This document shows positions 8,459 to 17,824 of a stretch of DNA of 64,000 nt, piece after piece (within the stretch, counting starts at the first letter, position 1; each line of letters opens with the position of its first letter). The notes under the pieces are model-generated. The model did not search any database. It saw only the letters and a program-made list of their open reading frames with translations, and was not told where the DNA came from. Where the stretch lies: NCBI GenBank assembly GCA_002239025.1, contig MPNM01000010.1, positions 55,096 through 119,095 on the forward strand. The letters are read 5' to 3'. The position numbers and the translations under genes are program-made. This DNA is from Chloroflexi bacterium bin125 (GTDB lineage Bacteria > Chloroflexota > Dehalococcoidia > Bin125).

Positions 8459-10639
8459 ATGGGCGCGCTCGACGGACTTCGCGTAATCGACTTCGGCCAG
8501 TACATGGCCGGCCCGTTAGCGGCGATGATGCTCGCCGACCACGGTGCAGACGTGATTCGTATCGACCCACCTTCGGGTCCGTTGTGGGACACGCCCGGCA
8601 ACGCGGTCTGGAACCGTGGCAAGCGCCGCATTTCCCTGGATCTTAAGACCGCTGACGGCAGGCGCACGGCGCAGGAACTAATCGCCTCGGCAGATGTAGT
8701 CGTCGAAAACTTCCGCCCGGGCGTGATGGATCGGTTGGGTTTGGGCGCCGAAGAATCGACCAACATCAACGACCGACTGATCTACCTGTCGATGCCAGGA
8801 TTCTCACCCGACGACGAGCGCGCCGGGATTCCGGGATGGGAAGGCGTGGTCTCTGCACCGGTCGGAACCTACAGCGGATCGTTGATGGCCGATGCGCCGC
8901 AGCCGGTCTATACCGCAGTCCCGATTGCTTCCTCATATGCGGCCTTCACCGGCTGTGCGGGCGTCTCGATGGCATTGGTTGCGCGTGAGCGGGACGGCTT
9001 TGGACAGCAGATCGAAGCATCGCTGCACGACAGCCTCTATCAGGCGATTGGCATTCGCGGGCTCAAGTATCTCGACCGTGACGCACCGCGCGGCCCGGTT
9101 CCCTGGGTTGGTCCCTACGAATGTTCCGATGGTCGGTGGGTGTTCTTCCATGCCGCATATTCGCACTTCATCCGACAGTTCTGCGTCGCCGCAGGCGTGC
9201 CGCAGTGGCTGGATGAGCCGTGGTCGAACGCATCGGAAATCCAGCAAGACTTCGCGCTCGCCGATGTGGCCAGGGCGCAGTTGACCAACATCTTCCTGAC
9301 AAGAACCGCGCAGGAGTGGGAAGACCTGATCAACGAAGCCGGTCCACCGACTGTGCGATCTCTCGACTCGTCTGAATGGCTACACGAGCCTCACGCACGC
9401 GAGGCGGAGATCATCGTCGAACTCGACGATCCGCAGCTCGGCCCGATGTTGCAGCCTGGAATCCAGGTGCGCATGGGCGGCACGCCGGGTGAGATTCGTG
9501 GGCCTCGCAGGGCGCTGGATGCCGACCGTGCCGACATCATGTCGGAACTGTCAAGGACGGCGCCGTCCGCGATGAGCGCCCCTGGCGGCCGACTGTCGAA
9601 GGCGCTCGAAGGCATGACTGCGCTCGACCTCTGCATCATCCTCGCCGGCCCGACCTGCGGCCGGACCCTGGCTGAGTTTGGCGCCGACGTGGTCAAGATC
9701 GACAACCCGTCGCGCGAGAACGGGATCATGCTGCATGAGGACATCAACCGCGGCAAGCGCTCGATGCTGCTGGATCTGAAACGTGATGAGGGCCGTGAGG
9801 TCTTCATGGAACTGGCCGCCGACGTGGATGTGGTCGTCCAGAACTACCGGATGGGCAAAGTCGGCGGCCTGGGGGTCGACTACGACTCGGTGCGGCAGAT
9901 CAATCCCGACGTGGTGTATGCATCGCTGAACGCGTTCGGCGAGATCGGTCCCTGGGCCGGACGCGCCGGCTGGGAGCAGTTGGCGCAGTCGGCCAGCGGA
10001 ATGATGACCCGCTACGGCGACACCGAGCCGACGCTGCAACCATTCGCGATCAACGACTACGGCACCGGCATCAACGGTGCCTTCGGGGTCGGTATGGCGC
10101 TCTATCACCGACTGCGAACTGGCGAAGGTCAGCAGGTCTTCACAGCGCTGGCCCGCACCGCGAGCACGATGCAGTCCTCCATGCTGCACGAGTACGAGGG
10201 CAAGCGTTGGGACGAACCGGCCGGCCAGGATGCGGTCGGCGAGGGACCGCTGCACCGACTCTACGAGGCGTCCGACGGTTGGCTGTTCATCGGGGCCAAG
10301 CCTGAGCAGTCGGGCGACATGCCTACTCCTGAAGAACTCAAGACCAGGACGGTGGCCGAGTGGGTCTCGGACTTGACCGACAAGGGCATCGGCGCATCGG
10401 CCGTTGGCTCGGTTGAGGACGCCATGACCGAGGAACGCGCCGTGTCAGAGGGCTTCTCGATCACTCGAGATCACGAGGGACGCGGTCGAGTCCGGACCAA
10501 TGGTCCGTCCGTGAAGATGAGTCGTACACCAGTCGAGGTGGGTCGGCCGGCAATGGTCCCCGGATCTGGGGCGTCCGAAGTGTTGGGAGACCGAACCTCG
10601 GAGCTATCCGAGGCAGGTGTGGTCGTCGCGGCGGACTGA
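8459..10639 (+). CDS. Double-length CaiB/BaiF CoA-transferase (two fused domains)
   Basis: A single frame of 726 residues contains two complete class III CoA-transferase domains, about 1-360 and 382-726, each with its own GADV..I nucleotide strand and GxGQ motif. In the first domain the catalytic Asp position is Ser158 (A-S-S-Y). In the second it is Asp533 (I-N-D-Y-G-T-G). The protein therefore looks like a degenerate-plus-catalytic pair joined into one chain, in the same order as the gene pairs at 1315/2510 and 33306/34548. The start at 8459 has a GGAGG six bases upstream; an ATG at 8447 is also in frame. Confidence 0.88.
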   Translation: MGALDGLRVIDFGQYMAGPLAAMMLADHGADVIRIDPPSGPLWDTPGNAVWNRGKRRISLDLKTADGRRTAQELIASADVVVENFRPGVMDRLGLGAEESTNINDRLIYLSMPGFSPDDERAGIPGWEGVVSAPVGTYSGSLMADAPQPVYTAVPIASSYAAFTGCAGVSMALVARERDGFGQQIEASLHDSLYQAIGIRGLKYLDRDAPRGPVPWVGPYECSDGRWVFFHAAYSHFIRQFCVAAGVPQWLDEPWSNASEIQQDFALADVARAQLTNIFLTRTAQEWEDLINEAGPPTVRSLDSSEWLHEPHAREAEIIVELDDPQLGPMLQPGIQVRMGGTPGEIRGPRRALDADRADIMSELSRTAPSAMSAPGGRLSKALEGMTALDLCIILAGPTCGRTLAEFGADVVKIDNPSRENGIMLHEDINRGKRSMLLDLKRDEGREVFMELAADVDVVVQNYRMGKVGGLGVDYDSVRQINPDVVYASLNAFGEIGPWAGRAGWEQLAQSASGMMTRYGDTEPTLQPFAINDYGTGINGAFGVGMALYHRLRTGEGQQVFTALARTASTMQSSMLHEYEGKRWDEPAGQDAVGEGPLHRLYEASDGWLFIGAKPEQSGDMPTPEELKTRTVAEWVSDLTDKGIGASAVGSVEDAMTEERAVSEGFSITRDHEGRGRVRTNGPSVKMSRTPVEVGRPAMVPGSGASEVLGDRTSELSEAGVVVAAD

Positions 10640-10649
10640 GTCACTGGTA

Positions 10650-10889
10650 ATGAAGACGACCAACCACTTCTGGGACGCCAGGTTCGAGTCTCCGGACCGC
10701 GGGCGCATCCAGCTCGCATGGATTCAGAGGGTGGTCGACCGACCCAGGCATGAAGTGGTGCAGTCGGACGGGCGAATCCTGCGCTGGGGCGCAGTTCCGG
10801 AGTTCGGCGGCCGTTACATCCGAGTGGTACTCTTGGCAGACGGCGAGACAGTGCATACTGCGTTCATTGACGGGAGATTCCGGCCGTGA
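10650..10889 (+). CDS. DUF4258-like small protein, putative toxin of a toxin-antitoxin pair
   Basis: A 79-residue basic protein. Its pattern (HFW.ARFESP.RG, I-Q-R-V-V-D-R-P, then FGGRYIRVVLLADGETVHTAFID) fits the DUF4258 group of RelE/BrnT-like small proteins. Its stop overlaps the GTG start of the DUF2283-like gene by four bases (GTGA, 10886-10889), the usual arrangement of a two-gene toxin-antitoxin or similar module. No enzymatic residues can be assigned with certainty. Confidence 0.65.
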   Translation: MKTTNHFWDARFESPDRGRIQLAWIQRVVDRPRHEVVQSDGRILRWGAVPEFGGRYIRVVLLADGETVHTAFIDGRFRP

Positions 10890-11083
10890 AGCGCAAGTAC
10901 TACGAAGACACCGACACGCTCTGGTTTGTGTTCTCCGACAAGCCCGTCGTTGACTATGTCGACCTTGACTTCCAGACCTTGCTCGAGCTGGACTGCAATG
11001 GCAATCCTGTGGCGCTCACTATCGAGCATGCTCGCGAGCGGAAGATCCTACCGGAACACTCGACTGACCAGATCCCTGCTTGA
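10886..11083 (+). CDS. DUF2283-family small protein, putative antitoxin
   Basis: A 65-residue protein of the DUF2283 type: an initial K-Y-Y-E-D-T-D-T-L-W strand, then a conserved L-E-L-D-C-N-G-N-P-V-A-L-T-I-E-H-A segment. Members are often encoded next to DUF4258-type genes and are thought to neutralise or regulate the partner. GTG 10886 is used because it overlaps the upstream stop. Confidence 0.72.
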   Translation: MKRKYYEDTDTLWFVFSDKPVVDYVDLDFQTLLELDCNGNPVALTIEHARERKILPEHSTDQIPA

Positions 11084-11150
11084 GTCTCACTCTGACCGGC
11101 CCGCATCTCCGGAGCAGTTATCCTCACGCCAGACTTGAGAGGGGCTGGAT

Positions 11151-12344
11151 ATGGCCTTGGCGTTGTCGGATGTTCGGATTTTGGATTTGACCCAGTATGA
11201 GGCTGGGACGTCTTCGACCCAGGCGTTGGGATGGTTGGGGGCTCAGATTGTCAAGGTGGAGCCTCCGGGACGGGGAGAGCCGGGACGACGTTTGGGGGCT
11301 GGGTCTGATGCGGTCGACTCGACTTACTTCATCACACTGAACAACAACAAGCGCTCGTTGACGCTTGACCTCAAGTCCGATGATGGGCGCGAGATCTTCA
11401 AACAGCTCGTCCCTAAGTTCGACATCGTGGTCGAGAACTTCACCCTGGGCACGATGGAGCGGCTGGGCATTGGCTACGACACGCTCAAGGAGATCCATCC
11501 TCAACTGATCTACTGCACCGTGAAGGGTTTTGGCACGACCGGTCCCTGGGCGCCGACAAAGTCGTTCGACATGGTTGCGCAGGCGGCCGGCGGCGCGATG
11601 GCGATCACAGGCACCAACGAGACGCTGCCGCTCAAGCCAGGACCGACGATTGGCGACACAGGAACGGGCGTGCAGGCAGCGATCGGCATGCTCGCGGCGC
11701 TCTGGCAACGTCAGCGCGACGGTGTGGGACAGAAGGTTGAGCTTTCGATGCAGGAAGCGGTGACCAACTACACCCGCGTGCCGATGACGCGCCGCGAGGT
11801 CTCGGGCGACCCTGCGCCGCCCTACGGCGACGGTCAGACTGCCCCGACGGGCCTCTTCCCTTGTAAGCCTGGAGGACGCTCGGACTGGGTCTGGATCGTG
11901 GTTGCCGGCGGCCGGATGCGAAAGGCGCTGATGGATACGATCGGTCGGCCCGACCTGGCCGAGTCCAACGGCGCACGAGGGATCACCCGCAATGAGGGCG
12001 ACGACGTCCGTCAGGCGATCGAGTCCTGGACCAGGCAGCGCACCAAGTACGAGGTGATGGACGAGATGCGAGAGGTCGGCGTGCCCTCAGGCCCAGTGCT
12101 CGACTCGGGAGAGATCTTCACCAACGAGCACCTGCGAGAACGAGGCATGCTGGTCGATATCGAGCATCCAACCCGAGGTCCGATGACACTGCTTGGCTGC
12201 CCGATTCGACTCAGCGAAAGTCCCGCCGTGCACCGTCGTGCGCCACTGCTCGGCGAGCATACGGCTGAGGTGCTAGCTGAGGAGTTGGGGCTCGAGGTAT
12301 CAGAGGTTGAGGCGCTGGCGATGTCGGGGGTCGTTTCTGTGTAA
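11151..12344 (+). CDS. CaiB/BaiF class III CoA-transferase
   Basis: A 397-residue, stand-alone class III CoA-transferase. The catalytic Asp is Asp169 (I-G-D-T-G-T-G), the same number as in formyl-CoA transferase, and the GVGQKVELSMQEAV motif follows. The N-terminal half has NNNKRSLTLDLKS and VVENFTLGTMERLG, both family signatures. Unlike the other CaiB units here, no degenerate partner is adjacent, so a homodimer is expected. A GAGGGG site lies about eight bases before the ATG. Confidence 0.92.
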   Translation: MALALSDVRILDLTQYEAGTSSTQALGWLGAQIVKVEPPGRGEPGRRLGAGSDAVDSTYFITLNNNKRSLTLDLKSDDGREIFKQLVPKFDIVVENFTLGTMERLGIGYDTLKEIHPQLIYCTVKGFGTTGPWAPTKSFDMVAQAAGGAMAITGTNETLPLKPGPTIGDTGTGVQAAIGMLAALWQRQRDGVGQKVELSMQEAVTNYTRVPMTRREVSGDPAPPYGDGQTAPTGLFPCKPGGRSDWVWIVVAGGRMRKALMDTIGRPDLAESNGARGITRNEGDDVRQAIESWTRQRTKYEVMDEMREVGVPSGPVLDSGEIFTNEHLRERGMLVDIEHPTRGPMTLLGCPIRLSESPAVHRRAPLLGEHTAEVLAEELGLEVSEVEALAMSGVVSV

Positions 12345-12412
12345 GGCCTCCAGTTCCGTCATTCCTGCCCCCGCCGCCAATCCTGGCCCCGCCGTCATTC
12401 CTGCGAAGGCAG

Positions 12413-12721
12413 GAATCACGAAGCACCCAGGCTCATCCGCGACTCGGCGTAACGGCGTACCGAGGAAGGCCGCGAGCCGAAGGCCCCGGGCACGGCTGGT
12501 GCTCTTGCTGCGGTCACCCGAAGGAGATCGGGTTTCCTGCCTGCGCAGGAATGACGGAGGAGCGGAGGAATCACGATGCCCCCAGATTCATCTGCGACTC
12601 GGTGCGAAGGCGTGCCGAGGAAGGCTGCGAACCGAACGCCCTGGGCACGTCTGGTGCTCTTGCTGCGATCACCCGAAGGAGATCGGGATTCCTGCCTGCG
12701 CAGGAATGACGGAGGAGCGGC
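12413..12721. repeat. Tandem duplication of a ~155-bp non-coding unit
   Basis: Two diverged direct copies lie side by side at 12413-12567 and 12568-12721. Each starts GAATCACGA, has a central GGTGCTCTTGCTGCG segment and ends with the palindrome TTCCTGCCTGCGCAGGAA and ATGACGGAGGAGCGG. A further partial palindrome of the same type lies at 12394-12416. The copies contain no convincing gene. The array fills the gap between the convergent CaiB and hydrolase genes. Confidence 0.88.
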
Positions 12722-12754
12722 AGGTAAGACGGAGAGTGGAGGTACGCGTGGGTC

Positions 12755-14641
12755 TCAGCCCAACGCGACATCCCAGCGCTCTGCGCAGTTTTGGACGACC
12801 AGATCGATGTCCTCAGGCAGAATCGCGCGATCCTCCGCGAGCTGGACTGCGTCTGACCTGACTCGGCTCAGATATGACTCTTTGTCGCCGTAGCGGGCGA
12901 TAATGTCCTCGCGGCTCATCCACTGGGTCAGCCCGACGAAGTGACTGGTCAGGTCTTCGCCTCCGGTCTCTGGATGGCGGGGATTCCAGCCGGTATGCAG
13001 ACCGATGGGCTGTGTGAGATCGGGTAGACGGAGACCGGCGACTTCATTGCCGTCGTCATCGACTGCGGATACGTAGCCCTGGTACTCGTCGCCTTCGGTC
13101 GCTGGCAGCGATGTCCAGTCGACCGTTCTCACTCGCGACAGACGGTCAGGGTCCGGAGTCGTCACGCGGTCGCTGAGCTTTGCGAGCACATCGTTCCGCC
13201 TGGCGGCTGTGCCGTTTGCGCAACTCGGGACGCTTGACGGCGGCGGCTCCGACTCTCCGGCGGCCCAGCGATCCAGATTGACCAGTGCCGCGCGCATCAA
13301 CGGTGTCTGATCGACGGCGTTGTGCCGATACATGCTGCGCTCGTCGGTCAGGTAGAAGCTGTCCACCGGCTCGGCTTGTCCAGGGCCGTGCTGCGTGCAA
13401 GCGAGCAGGTAGTGCCGCGATTGCGGATGCTGGGGGATGTCCTCGTCGGTGGCGGGGTCGATATCGATCAGCGAGGCGTCGCCGCGCCAGAACTCCCAGC
13501 TCGTGTTCGTCTTCACGACCTTGGGCGTCACGCCTTGCTCGTCGGAGCGATTGAGCAGCCCATCGCGATCACCAGTCAGCGGATCGTCGCGTTCGACGTC
13601 GGCAAACGGGAACTCATGAATCGGCCCGGCCAGGAACAGTTGCGATGGCTGTCCGTAGCGACGATTGAACTCGCCGCGAATCCCTCCGGCCACGTGGATG
13701 TGGACTCCGTCGAAGGCTCGCTGCGTGAGCGCGTCCGGATCGCGGTTCAGCCCCAGATAGAGCAGGTGGCGCAGGAATCGCCCGCTCTGCGAGATGCCGA
13801 AGCCGTGCACTCGATCGTACGAGCGTTGCCAGTTTCGGAGGAACAGGGCAGCGTCGCGGAATGCGAGCAGGCCAGTGCCGACGACCGGCGAGCGATCGGT
13901 CGGGTAGACGATCTCGTAGATTCGGCCCGGCGTGAACCCTCCTTCGATCCAGAGGTCGCGGGTGCTCGGGACGACCCCGTCGTCGGTCTGACGAGCGAAG
14001 CGCCAGCGGTCATGTGGAATCTCGCTGGGTTCGTCGTCTTCATACTCACGGACGTAGAGGCGCGCGTTTTCGGCCGCGTCGCTCGAGACCGGGTATCCGG
14101 GTTGGCCCAGGTGCTCGATCGGCATCGAAGCGTATCGCTTGCTGGGTCGCAGGTCGGTGATCGCTTCACCGGAGATGGAATTGCCGTCAAGTCCGAGAGC
14201 TTCGGGCGCCTGGAACTGGAGCAGCGTCTCGATGTCCGGAGCATTCCACTGCCAGGCAACCGAAGCGACGCTGAATCCGTGGCGGAAGAGGAAGCCGTCA
14301 CCCGGGTGTTGAGGATCGCTCACCGAGAGCTCGGCAGGAGTGCGGTTCAAGGCGCCCGGCAGCAGACTGCGTCCTCGGTTGGGCACATCAATCACCAGCG
14401 CGCCGTTACCGGATGAAGGATCTTGCGGGCGGATCAGCACTAGGTCGCCGCTAAAGCGAACGCAGCCGTCGGTCCCGCGATTCGCACATTCTAGGTCGGT
14501 GATGCGCTGGTGGTCTTCCAACATCGGGTTGACCGCGTAGCGCAATCGAGCGCGAATCAGCTCGAACGCGCCAGCGTCGCCGAACGCCTGGCCGTCGGCA
14601 TAGGGTCCCTGGTGGGTGATTTCGATTCGTTCGACAGACAT
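12755..14641 (-). CDS. Alpha/beta hydrolase domain-containing protein (PF20091 type)
   Basis: A 628-residue protein of the large alpha/beta-hydrolase-domain family, with an N-terminal beta-rich region (about 1-120) and a hydrolase core holding the nucleophile elbow G-F-G-I-S-Q-S-G-R (Ser284). No signal peptide is seen, unlike many relatives. Its substrate is unknown; relatives are predicted esterases. The next minus-strand gene upstream of it is about 2.7 kb away beyond 17454 (after 14684-17454), so it could be the last gene of an operon with the CoA-transferase and amidohydrolase (42-base gap). Confidence 0.82.
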   Translation of the reverse strand: MSVERIEITHQGPYADGQAFGDAGAFELIRARLRYAVNPMLEDHQRITDLECANRGTDGCVRFSGDLVLIRPQDPSSGNGALVIDVPNRGRSLLPGALNRTPAELSVSDPQHPGDGFLFRHGFSVASVAWQWNAPDIETLLQFQAPEALGLDGNSISGEAITDLRPSKRYASMPIEHLGQPGYPVSSDAAENARLYVREYEDDEPSEIPHDRWRFARQTDDGVVPSTRDLWIEGGFTPGRIYEIVYPTDRSPVVGTGLLAFRDAALFLRNWQRSYDRVHGFGISQSGRFLRHLLYLGLNRDPDALTQRAFDGVHIHVAGGIRGEFNRRYGQPSQLFLAGPIHEFPFADVERDDPLTGDRDGLLNRSDEQGVTPKVVKTNTSWEFWRGDASLIDIDPATDEDIPQHPQSRHYLLACTQHGPGQAEPVDSFYLTDERSMYRHNAVDQTPLMRAALVNLDRWAAGESEPPPSSVPSCANGTAARRNDVLAKLSDRVTTPDPDRLSRVRTVDWTSLPATEGDEYQGYVSAVDDDGNEVAGLRLPDLTQPIGLHTGWNPRHPETGGEDLTSHFVGLTQWMSREDIIARYGDKESYLSRVRSDAVQLAEDRAILPEDIDLVVQNCAERWDVALG

Positions 14642-14683
14642 ACTCGTCCAGCTTTCGTTACGTGATGCAGGGTAGGGCGACCA

Positions 14684-16336
14684 CTAAAGGGGAGGGAGAC
14701 CCCAGTCATCGCGTATTCCCACTTGGCCCTGCGTGAAGATGCGTGTGTCCATGGTTCGCAGATCGGATGAGATGACGGGTCGGAAATCCATCAGGCTCAA
14801 AATGTCACGCTGGAGTTCCACGCCCGGCGCGATCTCAGTGAGCATTGGCCCCAGTTTCGTCAGTTCGAACACTGCTCGTTCGGTGACGTAGCGAACCAAC
14901 TTGCCTTGCTCAAACATACGAGGCCCGTTGAAGCAGACCGCCTGCACTTGCTCGACTGCGCGGGAAAACTTGCCTTCCCTCTCGATCCTCAGGTTGCCGT
15001 CCTGACCGAGCGCCTTGAGTCCGCCTGCTCGGAATGGTGCGATGAACACCAATCGTTGAATATGCGCGCCGATATCCATTGACCCGCCTGGACCAACAAT
15101 GGTGTCGCCGTAGCGCAGCAGGTTGACGTTGCCCTGCGCGTCGAACTCGAGCATGCCCAGGCACGAGGCGTCCATGACGGAGGTCGTGTACATGCTGAAA
15201 ATGTCCGCTGTTTCAAGAATGCTCGTCACGCCGGATCGATACCAACGGCCGTTCATGACCCCGCCAAGTACACCTGTCTCGACCGAGAACCGTAGCTCAG
15301 GGTCGACATCGTCGTCCACGGCAGCGGCAGCGACATCCCGCATCGGTGGGCCAAGTCCGAGATTGACGAGCTCTCCGCGCTTGAGTTCCATCAACGCCCG
15401 CCGGCCGGCAATGATGTCGGCAGTTAGCTTGCGTTCGCTCGGAGCCGGAGTTTCTCCAGCCTCCTGCCAGCGACGCCATACTTCCGTGTCATGGTCGAGC
15501 ATTACTTGTCGCGGAGGACGCGGCAACTGAGCTTCCTGGTCCATCCAGTCCAACATCGGCGCCGACTCGTCCACGTGCGCTTCGGAATGAATCACGATCT
15601 GATCAACGAGTTCACCTGGCACGGCGACATGGCGAGGAGCGATCTCACCTTCGTCGACTAATCGGGCGGCCTGAACGATGACCTGCCCTCCCGGCTGACG
15701 CTTTGCGGCAAGCGCTTGATGTAGGACGCTCATCGTGACCTGCTCATCTTCGAGAGAGAGATTTCCTGCTCGATCAACAGTGGTCCCCCGGATTATGGCC
15801 ACATCGACCGGCATCGGGCGGAACATTAGCTGGGGACCGCTAGCAAGCTCGACGCGCTCGACCAGCGCTTCAGAGGCCGCCATTCGGTTGAGGCAACCGC
15901 CAGCGTTGGCGCCATCGTGGGTCGGATCCATGTACGTATCAAGTCCCGTCTCGGTTAGCAGCGCTTGTCCAGCAGCGCTGGCCCGACACCAGAATCCCAG
16001 CGTGCCCAGGGGATAGCAGTAACCAGCGACCTGTTCCGCATTGACCATTTCACGCAGCCGAGGATGCAGCGTGTACCAACCGCTGAGCACCCGCTTCAGC
16101 AACCCATAGTGGGCTAACGGCTCGATCCCGCCGAGACCGGTCGGAAAGATATCGAACCAGGTGAGATCACACGGGTGACCGGTCTCAAGAAACCGACGCT
16201 CTAGCGCGTCGAGTACGGGGATCGTCAACATGTATCCGATCGTGCCGGAGATCGTGATCGTGCCGCCATCGGGGATCGAGGCGACGGCCTCCTCGGGCGT
16301 CGCGATTCTTGGGCGTTGGCTCAGCTCAGGCCCCAC
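14684..16336 (-). CDS. Class I CoA-transferase (propionate/acetate CoA-transferase-like)
   Basis: A 550-residue protein with the alpha and beta halves of a class I CoA-transferase fused in one chain, as in YdiF/Pct. The alpha half contains the early G-T-I-T-I-S-G strand, and the beta half carries the active-site Glu353 in F-S-V-E-T-G-V-L-G-G, expected to form the glutamyl-CoA thioester. It probably transfers CoA between short-chain acids. The GTG start at 16336 gives a 16-base overlap with the amidohydrolase gene, so the two are probably translationally coupled. Confidence 0.83.
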   Translation of the reverse strand: MGPELSQRPRIATPEEAVASIPDGGTITISGTIGYMLTIPVLDALERRFLETGHPCDLTWFDIFPTGLGGIEPLAHYGLLKRVLSGWYTLHPRLREMVNAEQVAGYCYPLGTLGFWCRASAAGQALLTETGLDTYMDPTHDGANAGGCLNRMAASEALVERVELASGPQLMFRPMPVDVAIIRGTTVDRAGNLSLEDEQVTMSVLHQALAAKRQPGGQVIVQAARLVDEGEIAPRHVAVPGELVDQIVIHSEAHVDESAPMLDWMDQEAQLPRPPRQVMLDHDTEVWRRWQEAGETPAPSERKLTADIIAGRRALMELKRGELVNLGLGPPMRDVAAAAVDDDVDPELRFSVETGVLGGVMNGRWYRSGVTSILETADIFSMYTTSVMDASCLGMLEFDAQGNVNLLRYGDTIVGPGGSMDIGAHIQRLVFIAPFRAGGLKALGQDGNLRIEREGKFSRAVEQVQAVCFNGPRMFEQGKLVRYVTERAVFELTKLGPMLTEIAPGVELQRDILSLMDFRPVISSDLRTMDTRIFTQGQVGIRDDWGLPPL

Positions 16337-17454
16337 AGCTTCTGGGCGTTGCCTCCGACGATCTTTTGGGCGTCTTCGATCGAGTCGGTGGCATTGAAGA
16401 CGTCCCAGAGGCTTTGCTGGGTGTAGCCGACGGCGCTTTCGGGGTGTGGGTAGTCGCTACCCCAGAGGACATTGTCGACACCGATAAGATCGAGCTGGCG
16501 CAGCCCGGACGGGTCCTCGATGAACGTTGCGTAGCAGTTCTCGAACCAATACTCGCTCGGTCGCTTGGCCAGCTTGGGCGTCATCTCGCTCTCGAACGAG
16601 GCGTAGACCTTGTCACAGTCGAACAACGCGCTGGGCACCCAGGAGATACCACCTTCGGTGAAGACGACGCGCAGTCCGGGGTTGCGCTCGAAGATGCCCG
16701 CGAAGGTGAGCAGCGCGAACAGGCGGCGGAAGGGCTGGAAGGCGACGACGATGGTCGTGGCCAACCCGCCCTGGCCGCGAGCGTCGAACGTCTCACCGAC
16801 GTGGAAGCTGAGCGGCAGACCGGCCTCGCCGATCGCCTTCCACATCGGTTCGAGGGCTCGTGCGTTGTAGTAGACCTTGGCATGCGGCGGCGGCAGCGAG
16901 GGCATCAGCACGCCCTTGAAGCCGAGCGCCTTGATCTTCTGTAGCTCGTCCTCGGTCGCCTCGGGATTCCAGTAGTTGAGCAGCGCCAGACCGTGCAGCT
17001 TGCCCGGTTGCTCGGCGCAGAACTCGGCCAGCATCTCGTTGTAGGCGTCCATGCAGGCCTGGATGTAGTCGAAATCCTCGTTGCGGATCACGCCCAGCAT
17101 GCGCTGCGGGAACATGATTTCCTGATCGACGCCCTCGCGCGTGATCTCTTCGACGCGCACCGCTGCGTCCCACATCCCAGCGCGACCCTCGATCAGCTCG
17201 CTGGGCATGCCCGGGTTGTCGGTCGACTTGCCGTCGATCTCCATGTGGAAACCGCGCTCGTTGAACATGCCGCGTGGCGCCCTGTCGCGGTACTTCGCCG
17301 GCATCCGGTCGACGAACTCGCCGGTCTCCAGCCAGTGGCTATCGGCTGAGATCACGGTGGTGCCGGCGGGCAACGGACGCGAGACCTCGGGCAGCTCACG
17401 CTGATTCGGCCAAGGCAGGGGACTGGTGCTGATACTGCTGAGTTGGGTGGTCAT
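16321..17454 (-). CDS. Metal-dependent amidohydrolase (PF04909)
   Basis: A 377-residue TIM-barrel hydrolase or decarboxylase of the amidohydrolase-2 family. Metal or catalytic residues are visible as S-A-D-S-H (Asp38, His40), S-F-H-V-G-E (His218) and G-S-D-Y-P-H (Asp334). Related enzymes decarboxylate or hydrolyse aromatic and heterocyclic acids. It precedes the class I CoA-transferase in the same transcript, so its product could be an acid that is then activated with CoA; this is an inference. Confidence 0.85.
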   Translation of the reverse strand: MTTQLSSISTSPLPWPNQRELPEVSRPLPAGTTVISADSHWLETGEFVDRMPAKYRDRAPRGMFNERGFHMEIDGKSTDNPGMPSELIEGRAGMWDAAVRVEEITREGVDQEIMFPQRMLGVIRNEDFDYIQACMDAYNEMLAEFCAEQPGKLHGLALLNYWNPEATEDELQKIKALGFKGVLMPSLPPPHAKVYYNARALEPMWKAIGEAGLPLSFHVGETFDARGQGGLATTIVVAFQPFRRLFALLTFAGIFERNPGLRVVFTEGGISWVPSALFDCDKVYASFESEMTPKLAKRPSEYWFENCYATFIEDPSGLRQLDLIGVDNVLWGSDYPHPESAVGYTQQSLWDVFNATDSIEDAQKIVGGNAQKLWGLS

Positions 17455-17700
17455 GTGGGGTCTCTCGGGCTGCGACGGATGTTGCCAAGCAGGATAGTGC
17501 TTTGGGGATCTGGCTCAGGCGGTGCGGACGATGAGGGTTCGCAGGGGGCTTCCAGGCTTGTCAGGCCGTTGTGCCGGAGTCGGAGAAGGAGCGGGTCCCC
17601 GCGTGAAGCGGGGACTGGAAACTCGGTTATGCATCGGACTTGGCTAGGGGGAGAGGGGAATGGCTGACGTCTCGTCAGGCTCAGCAGTGGGAGAGAGAGA

Positions 17701-17724
17701 GGGCACCCACAAGGGGCGCCCCTA
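17701..17724. repeat. Half copy of the 60-bp palindromic element
   Basis: These 24 bases match the right arm of the element at 344-367 at about 20 of 24 positions (GGGC..CCACAAGGG..G.CCCTA). The left arm is missing. It lies in the 370-base gap 17455-17824 between the divergent amidohydrolase and MFS genes, which also contains a GGTCCCCGC/GCGGGGAC palindrome near 17595 and the repeat at 17765. Confidence 0.6.
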
Positions 17725-17764
17725 CAAGAATCTTTCGGGCCCCTGAAGTTGGTCCCGGTAACTC

Positions 17765-17794
17765 CGAGATTCCCGCGCCAAGCGCGGGAATGAC
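17765..17794. repeat. Short palindromic repeat (GAGATTCCCGCG...CGCGGGAATGAC type)
   Basis: A hairpin-forming repeat with arms ATTCCCGCG and CGCGGGAAT. It is a variant of the repeats at 27221, 28164 and 51901, all with the form GAGAT-CCCG-CAAGCGCGGG-TGAC. It lies directly upstream of the MFS gene. Confidence 0.7.
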
Positions 17795-17824
17795 AAGCAG
17801 CGTTGTAGGGGTAGCCTGCGATCT

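Noticed and set aside
13322..14416. 364-residue plus-strand frame opposite the alpha/beta hydrolase
   Set aside because: Antisense shadow; the minus-strand protein has a complete hydrolase motif set.
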